Source of the DNA: Petrolisthes cinctipes
Lineage: Eukaryota > Arthropoda > Malacostraca > Decapoda > Porcellanidae
Assembly: GCA_033782935.1 (NCBI GenBank)
Contig: JAWQEG010002496.1
Coordinates: 18,462 to 82,461 of the forward strand
Reading direction: 5' to 3'
DNA: 64,000 nt
Shown here piece by piece: positions 26,401 to 34,958 of the stretch. The first letter of the stretch is position 1, and the number at the start of each line of letters is the position of its first letter. The notes below the pieces were generated by a model that was given only the letters and a program-made list of their open reading frames with translations, was not told the DNA's origin and ran no database searches. The translations under genes were made by a program, and so were the position numbers.

Positions 26401-26615
26401 AAAAAAATACTAATAATTATGGATTGCTTATCATAACTTAGAAGTGGAAAAAAGAAGAAGCAAATATTAATGTTAATACTGTACTGTCACTATAATAAAA
26501 ACAACACCCACCTTGCATCACTTTCTTCACATGCCTGGGCCAAAACATCATCATCACTAACATCAAGTCCAAAATCTAATGTGAAATCTGCAGTCTTGTG
26601 TTCTTTATTATCCAT
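3561..26615 (-). CDS. FANCM: FANCM, Fanconi anaemia DNA helicase/translocase, 27 coding exons
   Basis: FANCM remodels stalled replication forks and anchors the Fanconi core complex on chromatin. Exons (minus): 26615-26512, 25937-25684, 25202-25035, 24053-23881, 22960-22871, 22274-22128, 21722-21642, 21223-21061, 20546-20404, 19792-19643, 19253-19119, 18661-18598, 17899-17757, 17585-17477, 16978-16836, 16395-16269, 15563-15324, 14572-10452, 9373-9225, 8715-8592, 8227-8132, 7681-7091, 6836-6659, 6182-5967, 5046-4949, 4798-4704, 3666-3561. All junctions are GT-AG and phases match; the sum is 8208 nt, 2735 codons plus TAG. Walker A LPTGLGKT lies near residue 117, DEAH at 220-223, SAT at 251-253 and QRMGRTGR at 581-588. 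Residues 812-2185 come from one exon and look disordered and acidic. An ERCC4-like fold and helix-hairpin-helix end the protein. Human FANCM is about 2050 residues, so this one is longer, mainly in the middle. The start codon is the first in frame in exon 1. Short inner exons are the least certain part. Confidence 0.95.
3774..3898. mobile_element. hairpin MITE, copy 1 (FANCM intron 26)
   Basis: An approximately 125-bp imperfect palindrome. The left arm begins ATGCAAGAACATTCATGGTG and the right arm ends CACCATGAATGTCCTT. The same unit recurs at 15822-15945, 16508-16632 and, as a half copy, at 40965-41034; diverged relatives lie near 31045 and 38960. It is non-coding. Confidence 0.75.
5181..5870 (-). 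mobile_element. degenerate non-LTR retrotransposon, RT C-terminus (FANCM intron 24)
   Basis: On the minus strand a broken frame reads [20 protein letters not shown], then (after an in-frame stop) [20 protein letters not shown], then [20 protein letters not shown] and [18 protein letters not shown]. This is the conserved C-terminal part of a LINE reverse transcriptase ('TLTYGSETW ... LRWxGHVERM'). Stops and frame changes show it is dead. It is truncated at its 5' end. Confidence 0.82.
5967..6836 (-). other. FANCM: FANCM exons 23-24: ERCC4-like pseudonuclease
   Basis: Exon 23 (6836-6659) encodes [18 protein letters not shown] and [15 protein letters not shown]; exon 24 (6182-5967) encodes [20 protein letters not shown] and VKLLYSSDQ. 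This is the XPF/ERCC4 nuclease fold. In active XPF family members a V-ERK-x-x-x-D motif follows the strand. Here the matching place reads MAVVRLS, so the catalytic Glu and Lys are lost. Human FANCM is also inactive here, so the domain most likely serves FAAP24 and DNA binding. Confidence 0.88.
7866..8075. mobile_element. partial TTAA MITE with internally repeated end (FANCM intron 21)
   Basis: It contains CCTCCAAAGTATGTCAGGAA and two copies of TTGCTCCAGATTTACC (near 7948 and 8037), then CCCCCTTAA. It belongs to the TTAA-flanked family whose complete copies are at 15573-15733 and 30419-30579. The left end is missing or rearranged. It ends about 57 bases from FANCM exon 21. Confidence 0.65.
8378..8431. 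repeat. (ATTATC)n/(TCA)n microsatellite
   Basis: Repeated ATTATC units passing into TCATCATCA, immediately 5' of a LINE fragment in FANCM intron 20. Confidence 0.9.
8432..8583 (+). mobile_element. LINE fragment, RT C-terminal end (FANCM intron 20)
   Basis: The plus strand encodes [15 protein letters not shown] and [14 protein letters not shown], the same C-terminus as the element at 5181-5870 but on the opposite strand. It is a 5'-truncated piece of about 150 bp that ends close to the donor of FANCM exon 20 (exon end 8592). Confidence 0.78.
8822..9150 (-). mobile_element. dispersed repeat with (TGA)n-type tail, copy 1
   Basis: It begins TCATCATTATCAATA then CCCCATTTCCCTTTATCC on plus, and shares several blocks (CACATTCA..CC..CA, GGTTACCAGCCCTAA) with 37033-37290; a third copy starts near 22325. 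Read on the minus strand each copy ends in a TTGATGATGATGA-like tail, which suggests a non-LTR element 3' end. No coding capacity. Confidence 0.6.
9687..10408 (-). mobile_element. 5'-truncated non-LTR retrotransposon with target-site duplication (FANCM intron 18)
   Basis: The minus strand encodes [20 protein letters not shown] and [20 protein letters not shown], a jockey-like LINE reverse-transcriptase C-terminus, followed by a 3' UTR ending in an (AAC)n tail. The flanks carry a direct repeat CTAAAGGGTT at 9677-9686 and 10409-10418, a clean target-site duplication. Related copies are at 36442-36800 and, as a 40-bp stub, 19945-19984. The insertion stops 33 bases from the donor of FANCM exon 18. 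Confidence 0.88.
10452..14572 (-). other. FANCM: FANCM exon 18: giant disordered acidic exon
   Basis: A single 4121-base exon coding residues about 812-2185, rich in Ser, Asn, Lys, Asp and Glu with no globular domain. Three acidic motifs of the type F-[DN]-L-[MF] followed by Asp/Glu stand out: [11 protein letters not shown] (about 1506), [15 protein letters not shown] (about 1684) and [14 protein letters not shown] (about 1935). In vertebrates the corresponding region carries the MM1 and MM2 motifs that recruit the Fanconi core complex and the BLM-TOP3A-RMI complex; equating these with MM motifs is inference. The donor at 10452/10451 (AGG|GTAAGT) is clear. Without splicing the frame runs on into a retroelement fragment. 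Confidence 0.9.
14864..15082. mobile_element. near-perfect palindromic MITE, TACAGTCGCGCACC family (FANCM intron 17)
   Basis: The left end is GGTGTACAGTCGCGCACCAC and the right end is its near-complement, ending GGTGAGCGACTGTACACC. Almost the whole 219 bp pairs with itself: CAATCCCTAGCCCAC, GGTTTC and GACAGCCCACCCAAA all recur inverted. TA dinucleotides sit at the ends, as in Tc1/mariner non-autonomous elements. No coding capacity. Confidence 0.85.
15573..15733. mobile_element. TTAA-flanked MITE (FANCM intron 16, beside exon 17)
   Basis: Flanked by TTAA at 15573-15576 and 15730-15733. Inner words include GTGTTGGTAAATCTGGAGCA and the A-rich core shared with the copies at 17039-17199, 30419-30579, 58590-58766 and 62914-63075. 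TTAA flanks and G/C-run termini suggest a piggyBac-type non-autonomous element. It ends only 9 intron bases from the FANCM exon 17 acceptor. Confidence 0.8.
15822..15945. mobile_element. hairpin MITE, copy 2 (FANCM intron 16)
   Basis: Inverted arms ATGCAAGAACTTTCATAGTG and its partner CACCATGATTGTTCTTGCAT; the inner arms GGTACGATG/CATCGTACC also pair imperfectly. Same family as 3774-3898. Confidence 0.78.
16508..16632. mobile_element. hairpin MITE, copy 3 (FANCM intron 15)
   Basis: Arms begin GCAAAAACATTCATGGCATT and end CACCATGAATGTTCTTGCAT. About 560 bases from copy 2. Confidence 0.78.
17039..17199. mobile_element. TTAA-type MITE (FANCM intron 14)
   Basis: Left terminus AAGGGGTAATACACTTTTGG, right terminus CCAACACTGTAATACCCCCTTAA; these are inverted relatives. 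The left target site has decayed to GTAA. The core matches the copy at 15573-15733. Confidence 0.78.
17871..17990. repeat. FANCM: 60-bp tandem duplication over the FANCM exon 13 acceptor
   Basis: TATCAGGTCCACCTCACCAA starts at both 17871 and 17931; the two 60-bp units differ at about five places. The first unit holds the real acceptor and the first 29 bases of exon 13 (start 17899). The second holds a complete copy (acceptor start 17959). Use of the upstream copy would read [16 protein letters not shown] then stop. Confidence 0.88.
19945..19984 (-). mobile_element. 40-bp retroelement stub with 14-bp target-site duplication (FANCM intron 9)
   Basis: The direct repeat TGTCAATGATTGTT at 19931-19944 and 19985-19998 brackets only the extreme 3' end of the LINE family seen at 9687-10408 (TTCCTCAAGCTGTCTGGCCG plus a GTT tail). 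It is a severely 5'-truncated insertion. Confidence 0.85.
22325..22560 (-). mobile_element. dispersed repeat with (TGA)n-type tail, copy 2 (FANCM intron 5)
   Basis: It begins TTCATCATCATCAATACCCC then ATTTCCC on plus, as at 8822 and 37033, but the body differs (AGGACCCCGACAGGCAAGG). It may be a different subfamily sharing the tail. Confidence 0.5.
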
Positions 26616-26850
26616 TACTTAATTAATTATGATACCACGAAGCCTAAGAACAAATAAAATCTCCAGTTTTCTGTTCTTTATTATCTTGTTCTTCTTCTTG
26701 TGTTCTTTATTTTCATCTTTTTCTTTTATGTTCTTTATTATTATTATTATTATTATTATTACCTTCTTCTTCTTCTTATGTCTTTATTATCCATTAAGTA
26801 TTTAAGATACCACGAAAGAACAAATAAAATCCTGTCTTGTGTTCTTTATT
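26590..26850. repeat. FANCM: degenerate tandem duplication over the FANCM start codon
   Basis: The block GTTCTTTATTATCCATTA .. GATACCACGAA .. GAACAAATAAAATC around the start codon (26615) is repeated at about 26780-26840, with further partial GTTCTTTATT copies between. On the minus strand the upstream copy contains its own ATGGATAATAAAGAC at 26794, which opens an 11-codon reading frame ending in TAA. Confidence 0.75.
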
Positions 26851-27021
26851 ATTATTATTATTATCTTGTTATGTCTTTATTATTATTATCTTCTTGTTAT
26901 GTCTCTATAATTATCTTCCTCAGTCTTGTGTTCTATATAATTATCTCGTTCTCCTTCTTATGTTCTTTATTATTATTATTTTCTTCACTTATTACTCCAC
27001 TTCGAAGGTGCCACTGAGGAC

Positions 27022-27118
27022 TGGCGTTGTTGTTGTTAATGTTGTTGTTGTCGTCTGATTGTTGTCTGGTTGTTGTTGTTGTTGTCTGGTTGTTGTTGTT
27101 GTTGTTGTCAGGATGTTA
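27022..27118. repeat. (GTT)n microsatellite
   Basis: Interrupted GTT repeats between the FANCM coding start and a CCAAT-containing GC-richer stretch. It may lie in the FANCM 5' UTR or promoter. Confidence 0.85.
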
Positions 27119-27127
27119 GTACAAGCA

Positions 27128-27165
27128 GCATCTCAGATTGGCCAGCCAACGGGCCAAGCCGCGGT
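27128..27165 (-). promoter_or_regulatory. FANCM: candidate FANCM promoter core
   Basis: A short GC-richer island in AT-rich DNA with CCAAT on the minus strand (ATTGG at 27136-27140) and CCGCGG. It lies about 520 bases upstream of the FANCM ATG. Assigned by position and CCAAT box only. Confidence 0.3.
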
Positions 27166-27514
27166 ATATTCTATATATTATAATTTATAATATAGTGTAC
27201 ACAGACATAATAGACGATGAGACTGATGAACTCGTAGACTCGTAGGCTTGACTCTGAAAACATTTGATATGTTTAATTATTAAATTAAAGAGCGTTATTG
27301 TTGTTCTAATAAAAAAATAACATAATTTATCACATGCATTATATTTAACGGGGGTGTTTCACTCGTGTCAGGAAAAGCCATATATTGCGCAATTAAATGA
27401 TTAATTATGTACAGTAAACAAACTGCAAAAACTATAGCACAACAGAATAGCTGTGGTGAAATATATTTTTGTTGTAACACTTTATTTCTCTAGTACAGTG
27501 TTACTACTGTCTCA

Positions 27515-27600
27515 AACGGCTCTCTGGCCTTGAGATCCGGCTCTTATCATTCATTAAAAGAGCCGGTTCTTCGAGCCGGTTCGTTCGCGAACGACAAAAC
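27515..27600. mobile_element. hAT-like terminal fragment
   Basis: It contains GAGCCGGTTCTTCGAGCCGG, GTTCGTTCGCGAACGAC and the inverted pair CCGGCTCTT/AAGAGCCGG, the kind of repeated GAGCCGGTTC subterminal motif known from hAT transposons. No transposase is seen nearby. Confidence 0.5.
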
Positions 27601-28879
27601 TCTGCTGCTGCAGTGGTTGGAGGGCGTTTCCTTCTCTGCCTACGTCAGCTCTAATCAGCTCATTCTCACAACCAGTACGCCTCAATCCATTTCATACTTC
27701 CCGCCACCAGGTTCATATTTTGTTCAGCATTAATTGTTTTCATTTTTTCATTTCTTATTTGCTCTTTGATGCAGGTTCAAGGTAGTCTATGTTTGAGAGG
27801 TATGACTTTGCCTTTTGTTAAGCCCTTCGTACACCCAGAAGTAGAAAATATATAATGTAAGATTAGCTTTGAGAGACCGCACACCTACGCCAAGGATGAT
27901 CATTGGATCATTCCCAACATGTTGCAGAAGTAGAAGGAAAAGGCCATCAGTATCTCACTTTTTACAATAGAAAGTTATAAGGGATTTCAGAATTCAGAAT
28001 GAAAATATCTCCCAAAATCTAATCACATTACGACTGAACCAATCACACAGCCTCGATCCTTGGTGGAGGTAATAAGACTGGACCAAACTAATATTTGGGG
28101 ACATTACACTACAACTGGTTAAAAACAAACTGGCAGAAACCCATTCTACCGATCTAGGACATTAGCACTTCGCATTCCTTTCATAAAGTTTGCCATACAT
28201 TAATGAGTCTCGAGCCCTTGTGGAAGCCAAGTGAAAGTGATATGCTCCAACCCATTGCTGAGAATGAATAAATAGATCAAGAAAAAACACTGGTAAAATC
28301 CATAATGACACCTTAGTGCCAGGCAGTTATGACCATAAGTCACACCAGGAGAACCAACAGCAGCCAAGAGACCTTATACCACATGGGAGGAGAAGACAGG
28401 AAGGGGGGACAGTAAGCACTAAGAAAATAAACGGAAAGGAGGGACAACTAAATACTTATATAGAAGGAAAGGATTGGCTCAGATTTGTAGGGGCGAAAAA
28501 AACCACAAGTACTGCCTACATCATTGCAGGTTGAGTGTATACAGTGGACCAGCCCTAAGGTCAGAAATGGTGTTTCCAAGTACTGTACAGTGAGGTGGGT
28601 ATTAAAGAGAAGACCTCAAGAATTTTACACTCGAGTAAATGGGGAGTAGAGTGTGCCCCCCATGACCATCTGAATTTCCTGTAACCACAAACAGTGCTGG
28701 AAATGACGAAACACACTGGCTTTGGTGAAAGTGGCTTTCGTTGCCCAGGAAATCACCTTAATAACATGTTCTATAACATGGTGAACATGGGCCCAGTGGG
28801 GCTGACTTTATTCTCTGTGAATATTAGTTATCCCCCACAGGGCTAGAATAAAGATTGTTGTAGGATCTGGTCACTTTCT
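27600..28879. other. intergenic, no gene seen
   Basis: No supported coding exon. Near 28430 a purine-rich block (GGAAAGGAGGGACA) matches one near 590. Confidence 0.45.
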
Positions 28880-29358
28880 AGTGGATTTGACGAGATCTGC
28901 CCACATGGATTAAAAATCCACGTGAGGTGTACTGCAACCGGAGGCCTTTTTTCTTTTCTTTTTTTTCCACTGCTGTGTGGACCGCCAGCACAAGGGGGTG
29001 CATTTCCCTTTGCATGCAGCAGTGTAAACTCCCTCCCCTTATGGTCCCTTCAGAGCTGGTCTCATGGAAGGTACGGCCCCACTTGTAGCTCTTGTGGTAA
29101 CGTGGACTTGGGCCCACAGCACTGGCTGTGGGATCAAAGCCTTCCCCCCAATCTCCCTGGCGGTCGGAGGCCCCCAGACTCCCTGGTCCAGTAAGCTCTG
29201 GTCCCATTTCCTTGGGATGTGCTTCGGTAGCCCAGGCATATAGGGCCAGCCCCTCCTTTATTTTAATTTGTTTTTTCACTGCGACCAGAGTGTACCAGGG
29301 GTCTGTGGGGCAGGAGGCCATTCTGCCCCGGGAGAACATCAACAACAACAACAACAAC
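28880..29358 (+). mobile_element. non-LTR retroelement 3' end with (CAA)n tail, copy A
   Basis: Its 3' 250 bp (29105-29345) match 41036-41287 with only a handful of differences, and both end in GAGAACATCAACAACAACAA. Sequence continues upstream of the shared part to about 28880. The coding content of this end is unclear, so it may be mostly 3' UTR. Confidence 0.7.
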
Positions 29359-30418
29359 ACGGTGAACATTCTTTACCTCGAGGCAGTTCTAGAAAGAATC
29401 ATGAACACATTAGACTGGGAGATTGGGAAACTTCAAACAGAAACCCTACCTCCTCATTTATTTGGTAATTTCAATTTATATATGGTATTACTACATTGCT
29501 TCATATATATCTCTCTCACCTACAGTCTCTAAATTATATTACTGTATTAGACAATCAATCTTTCACATGCATATCAACCTGTGTATGGTACAAAATGGGA
29601 AAATGGTTTCTTGTGGTTAATAATACTGATGTTAAAAGGTGATTATGACTGCTTGGGTGATGGTGATTGATGATTCTTCCAAAGATTGTATACCTTTGTT
29701 ATCTATTTAATACAAAGGGTAAGTGATGCCAAAATATGAGGGACGCCTTGTAAGTATATCAGCACATAAATTCTGATTTCTGAGTGACCAGCAGTTAGAA
29801 ATTATATAAAATGGAATGCTACAGTACATTTCTTCAGAATAATAAATCAACAGCAATTTTACATTCTTGCAATAACAAAACAAAATAATATATCATAATC
29901 AATTAGACTATCATACTATCAGTAAATATATGGTGAGGATGAAGTGAGAACCAAAGATATCTAAATCTGAGAGTAAATATCTATTGTCTGCAAAGTAACT
30001 CATATTGCTATGGCAAGACTCATGATTTTGATAAAATTATATATATCTCAAATTTCAGATATTTTATGAAACTCTTATCCTCTGTAATCTTTGGCATGCT
30101 ATGACTTACAGCTATTTATAAAAACAAATAATATAGCATAATCATGGAAGGTACTTAGATTAACCCTGAAACAACAGCAAAGGGCTTTTGCACTTTCTCT
30201 TACTAGTTGTTTTTCTATCGGAGGGAGCACTTCTGATGATGAAAGGTTTATGTTATTTATAATGTACTTGTACTGACACTAGATAATTTAAAATACAGTA
30301 ACAGGAATACCACTGTTGTCTAAGAGTTAAACTAGTAATCAGTTTATAACAATAACAATACTGTACACTACTTTGATCTTTCAAAGAATAATTTATGCAT
30401 GGGAGGCACAAGGCAGCT
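29359..30418. other. intergenic AT-rich DNA, nothing recognised
   Basis: No exon, repeat family or RNA gene could be supported. Confidence 0.4.
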
Positions 30419-30579
30419 TTAAGGGGAAGATTCGTGTTGGTGAATTGGAGGATTACCGATTCCTTTAAACTATGCCAGGAAACAAGACCAGATTAGCATA
30501 AATAATGGTGGCCTGTTGATTGGAATAGTTTGGAGGAATCAGTTGCTCCAGATTTACCAACACTGTACTTCCCCCTTAA
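30419..30579. mobile_element. TTAA-flanked MITE, clean copy
   Basis: TTAA at 30419-30422 and 30576-30579; termini AAGGGGAAGATTCGTGTTGG and CCAACACTGTACTTCCCCCTT. The core holds TTTGGAGGAATCAGTTGCTC, shared with the other copies. It is the clearest example of the family. Confidence 0.82.
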
Positions 30580-30734
30580 CCTTGTGCTCAGATCTTCAAG
30601 GAGGTTCCTCAAGAGCTTACTAGGTCAGCTTCGAGTATAGTACAGCCTGAAGTCCATATTTCTCTAGCCGACAGTAAAGGTTCACTTTTAATATCAGTCG
30701 TGCACATCTGATTGGCTGATGTATACTGTAATTT

Positions 30735-30876
30735 CTAAAGGAATGAGACTTGGGTGATTCTGATTACTCCTGAGTATGCCATGAAACAAGGTCCTTCAAT
30801 ATAGGTGGTGTTTCGTGGCAATATTTGAAGGACTCTCTAACCTCCAATTTTCAGAGTACATCACGGGGTCCCTTAA
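30735..30876. mobile_element. diverged relative of the TTAA MITE
   Basis: Contains TATGCCATGAAACAAGGTCC, CCTCCAATTTTCAG and ends GGGGTCCCTTAA. Relatives with the same words lie at 41815-41975 and near 6890-6960. Confidence 0.5.
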
Positions 30877-31044
30877 TATTGGTGGAGAGTTTTGATGATC
30901 GTTGCTGTACTTCACATCATCATCTGTGGATATTCACTGACAGCTAGAGAAAATCACTTAACAAAAGTTGCCAAATCTCTTTATACTTATTTCCCAACTG
31001 GTTGCCAGGTACATTATTCTCATCATGACTTTAAAGGGTATTGG

Positions 31045-31198
31045 TACTGAGGGCTGTATTTAAGAAAAGTTATAGTCTAGGCACTGACAATGATATGCAA
31101 GTATAATGGCTCCATACTCAATACATGGAGTCATGGTAGGCTATCAGTCATCATCATCTTCAACACCTAAACCATGACTTTTCTTGTATATGTCCCTA
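31045..31198. mobile_element. diverged hairpin MITE
   Basis: Inverted words around AAGAAAAGT..ATGG and CCATGACTTTTCTT; the centre ACTCAATACATGGAGT is palindromic. Layout as in the 3774-3898 family but the sequence has drifted. Confidence 0.45.
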
Positions 31199-31199
31199 A

Positions 31200-32260
31200 T
31201 TACCAAATAAATATGAAGACATGCCTCTGTTGTATAAGAATACATCTGTTAGTTTTAGCAGGCATCGTATAAAATAAAGATGTTTGAAGTCCTTGTTGCG
31301 TTTGTCAGTACAGTATGTACAAGCATAGTAGCAATGATGTTTTTTTTTTAAATGGATGTAGGAACAACTTGAGACAATTATATCCTAGTATGGGACTTCC
31401 AGGTTGTTGGTTCAGTGGCTATTGGTTGTAAGTCCTCGAGAATAGTACCGGTACTTGTAAAATAGCCCAGCCTCAGGCCCCTATACCACCTAGGAGGGTA
31501 AAATGGGATAATGCTGTTACCTTACTATATATGTATTCACCTGGCAAGTATGGTGGTAGTGCAACCATTTCTGGCAACTTTTTTTTTCTCAAAGTAGAAA
31601 AAAACAAAACAAAAAAATATTTGATCAAAAGAATTTGCATACATGTATCACAAATAAACCTGCACTTGGTACAGTTTACTTCCTTCTTGCATGGTCAAGC
31701 CCTTCACAAGTATCCTGTAGGTTCATCAAAAATATTACTGCACAACATACAGTATAACTACAGATTCATGAAAAATCAACGAGACTGTTCAAATGTGCAT
31801 AAGAAAATGTTGAGGTAAATAGAAAATTTACTTTCATATGTAGGCTTAGGATTAAGGTTACAGCAGTGCTTGCACCAAAAATGAGGTTTACTGATAATAA
31901 TCTGACCTCATAGTATCAATTTAAAAAAATTTCATATGAAAGTACAGTACAGTATGTTGAAGATAAATTCCTGCTGATTATATAAATCATTTACCTCGTT
32001 TGTAATATTAAACTATTTTCACTATTTCATGACAAAAAAATTTGAAGTTTGAATTACAGAAATGTTATCAATGATAAAAATTCTTCAAGCACCCATACAT
32101 AGGAACACTTCTAAGACAATCAGATATACAGAGGTAAATTATAAAGACAAATAGTTTTATATGTGACTGGACAAACCGCTTATTATTTGATGAATATTTC
32201 TAAAGTGCATGGAATGTCTTGACAATCACACTCAATTTAGTACTGCACCATCAGGGATGG
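31200..32260. other. intergenic, nothing recognised
   Basis: AT-rich sequence without supported exons. Confidence 0.4.
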
Positions 32261-32262
32261 TA

Positions 32263-32459
32263 CAGTCGCGGCAAATAGTCCTTGACCAGCCTGTGATGGA
32301 AAGGTGCGGCCAGCTGCTTCGAACTGTGAACACGTGGATTCGTTGCTTCAGTCAGCTGCCTGATAATAGTATGGGTATAAATGTTTTGAGTTTTCGGACG
32401 TTCCTATGTTGGTCACAGCTATCTATCACTGACTGGTCAAGGACTATTTGCCGTGACTG
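32263..32459. mobile_element. TA-flanked MITE, CAGTCGCGGCAAATAGTCC family
   Basis: Inverted termini CAGTCGCGGCAAATAGTCCT and AGGACTATTTGCCGTGACTG, about 31 bp of near-perfect match including TTGACCAG. TA at both ends (32261-32262, 32460-32461) suggests a Tc1/mariner-type non-autonomous element. Confidence 0.82.
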
Positions 32460-32469
32460 TACAATCATA

Positions 32470-33230
32470 CTGTTCCATAAAACCATTTTCATCTCCATAC
32501 TCACACTTCTACCCTTCATTAATTCTCTGCTTGGGTCCTATGACCTGCTGAGAAACACGAACAGAAATAAGTAGCTGACAGAACCCGGGAACGGAGGGGG
32601 GAGGGAGGGACTTGGTGTGTCTTCTGATGACAGACAGGCCACACCTCACCTCACCTCACCCAACCAGCCTGACCTGGACTCTCCTAAGGGACCCGACCTC
32701 ACATCTGGGAGGGATTGAAACCGTCCAGAATAAATACTTTCTGTCTAAAAAAAGTGGGTTTTTCTCAGCATGCTGCTCTTCACATCATTGTGAATTACCA
32801 CTCCGTCCCATGACCTGTCTGCCATACTTTCTTTCTGATTTACTTTCCCAAACTACACTGTACCATGCTTTCACACGATTCTTACTAGATAAAGAACTAA
32901 AATTCCTTTCCTCCCTTCAATCCCCCACCTCCAAAACATACATCACTCCATGTCCAATTTGGTGTTCTCAGCCTATTGGGTGTTGCCAAGTTGACCACTT
33001 CCATATCTGCTCTTTCATAAGCAACAACTTTACCCTCGGCAATATTAATTTACTTGCATATAACATAAAACTTATCCACTATCTTCACCAGGTTCTTTCA
33101 CTCTCTGCTAGCAGGAGAATGCCATTTGCAAAAAGACTACTCCATTCAGGTTCAGCCTCATATAAATCTTCTTCTGTTTTTGCCTCTCACAACCATTCAC
33201 ATACACACTCAATAGCCATGGTGACAGCAT
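32470..33230 (-). mobile_element. degenerate LINE debris
   Basis: At 32480-32530 the words ATACTCACACTTCTACCC and CCTATGACCTG match the LINE at 5181-5870. Between 32810 and 33230 the minus strand has stop-ridden matches to an upstream part of such a reverse transcriptase (LLAESE followed by a helical stretch). No intact frame. Confidence 0.45.
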
Positions 33231-34958
33231 ACATATATACCAGTACATTTTTAAAGGGTGGAAATGAGATGTGTAGGTGATAAACAGTCCGAGTTTACAT
33301 GATAAGGCAAGACATGCGATATGAGGGACAGCCATTCACTTTGTGGGATTTTGGGTTACTGAGATAGTGGACATGTACTGTAGCTGGCACCTGCACCACT
33401 TGGAAGCATCTGAAACCTTTAAAATGGCCTGGGAATCTTACCCTGCTTCAGTACGGCACTTGGAGGAGAAGTCCAACCAGTTGCAAGTATATAGCCTAAG
33501 TTAATAAACTCACATGGCTGAGGACAGCAAGTTTACCTGTATGATTAATTAGTTATGTTTCGTAATTTTCTCTTGCATAAGCACAGGGAAATTGATTGTG
33601 ACTAGTAAAACATTACTTACCATAGTTTGCATGAGTGATAATTTTAATATTCATTAATTTTTCAAGAACTTAAATCAAATTTTAGGCATTCACGGTTGCC
33701 TTTATCTGGGTACAGCTCCCTATATAAATATTTATTCTGGAAATGTGTGTAAATGACAATCAATATGTGAAGAGGTCAGAAGAAAATGGGAGAAAATTAA
33801 AAGAAATGACAGGATAGTAGGGGAAAAATTGGAAAATGTAATCTTCAACAAGAGCATAGTTGTCTATAACAACTTTTAAATGACAGGGCAGGGGTAAGGT
33901 GGGCTTGAAAAAGAGTGTAAGTAAGTCAAACAAATGGGGATAAGTTGACACATACTGTAAAGATATATCCTCTCTACTCCTCAAACTACAACTACAGGAC
34001 ATATGTAAGGAAATTCACAGTCTTGGTGATGATGATGAGCCACACAAAGGCACCACAGAGACTATGTAGAGCCATTATACCGGTTATTCATCACTTGGCC
34101 CATCCTATTTCTTGCATATGGACCTGCATTATGAAAGGAAGTACCTCTTACATTTTACTACCTAACCTTACCGGTCGATTCACTCACTCACTGTACTGGG
34201 CAGTTTCTGCGTACAACTTGGTAGCATAGTACAGTACGGTATGTACAACTCCTGAGAAATATATAATATGAAAATGTCAAACTGTAGAAGCTATCATGAG
34301 TTCTTGAGTCATGATACATCGTGTTATTATCTACAATTACTCTCACATCTTAAAAGAGTTATGTTACTGTAAAATCAGGATGGTCCAATGTCTTTTACAA
34401 TGTGGGAGAGAATGTGAAGTCAAGTACCATTTTCTCATTTATACAAGTGCAATATTTGTGACTGCTCATGGGCCATGTAAAACCTACCTATGGGCCACAT
34501 GTGGCCTTTGGGCCCATAGTTGGACCAGCCTCTTATGAATGATAGACAACCATAGAAAACATGTCTGTTATGAAAAGCACTAACATCATTGAAAGATAAT
34601 AAATCAGTGAAGATAAAACTAATAGTGCTGTTTACCTATGGTACAGTATATACAAAAATGTGTCGTTTTAAATATTTTTACATGGTACAAATGTGTCCTT
34701 AAATCTATCAGTATTGTGAACGAACTTGGATATACTGTACACATGAAAAACAGAACAATCATGATAAATTTAGCCCCTTAATAATTTCTATAGAAAATTT
34801 TCTATGAATATCACAGTGTTGCAGTCAGTGTCACAAAATCAACAAAGCTTATCATCAAAGGAACTAGCCTGAGCTCCTACAATATAATCTTGATAATGTC
34901 AGGAAATTGCTAAAGCACAAAATTTCAAAACATTATTTTTTCAGTTAAGGGATATATG
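33231..34958. other. RBSN 3' flank, no gene seen
   Basis: It should contain the RBSN 3' UTR. The nearest minus-strand AATAAA I found is at 33731-33736, rather far, so the true poly(A) site is unassigned. Confidence 0.4.

Noticed and set aside
32612..33280. 222-codon plus-strand frame
   Set aside because: Lies over antisense LINE debris; composition not gene-like.
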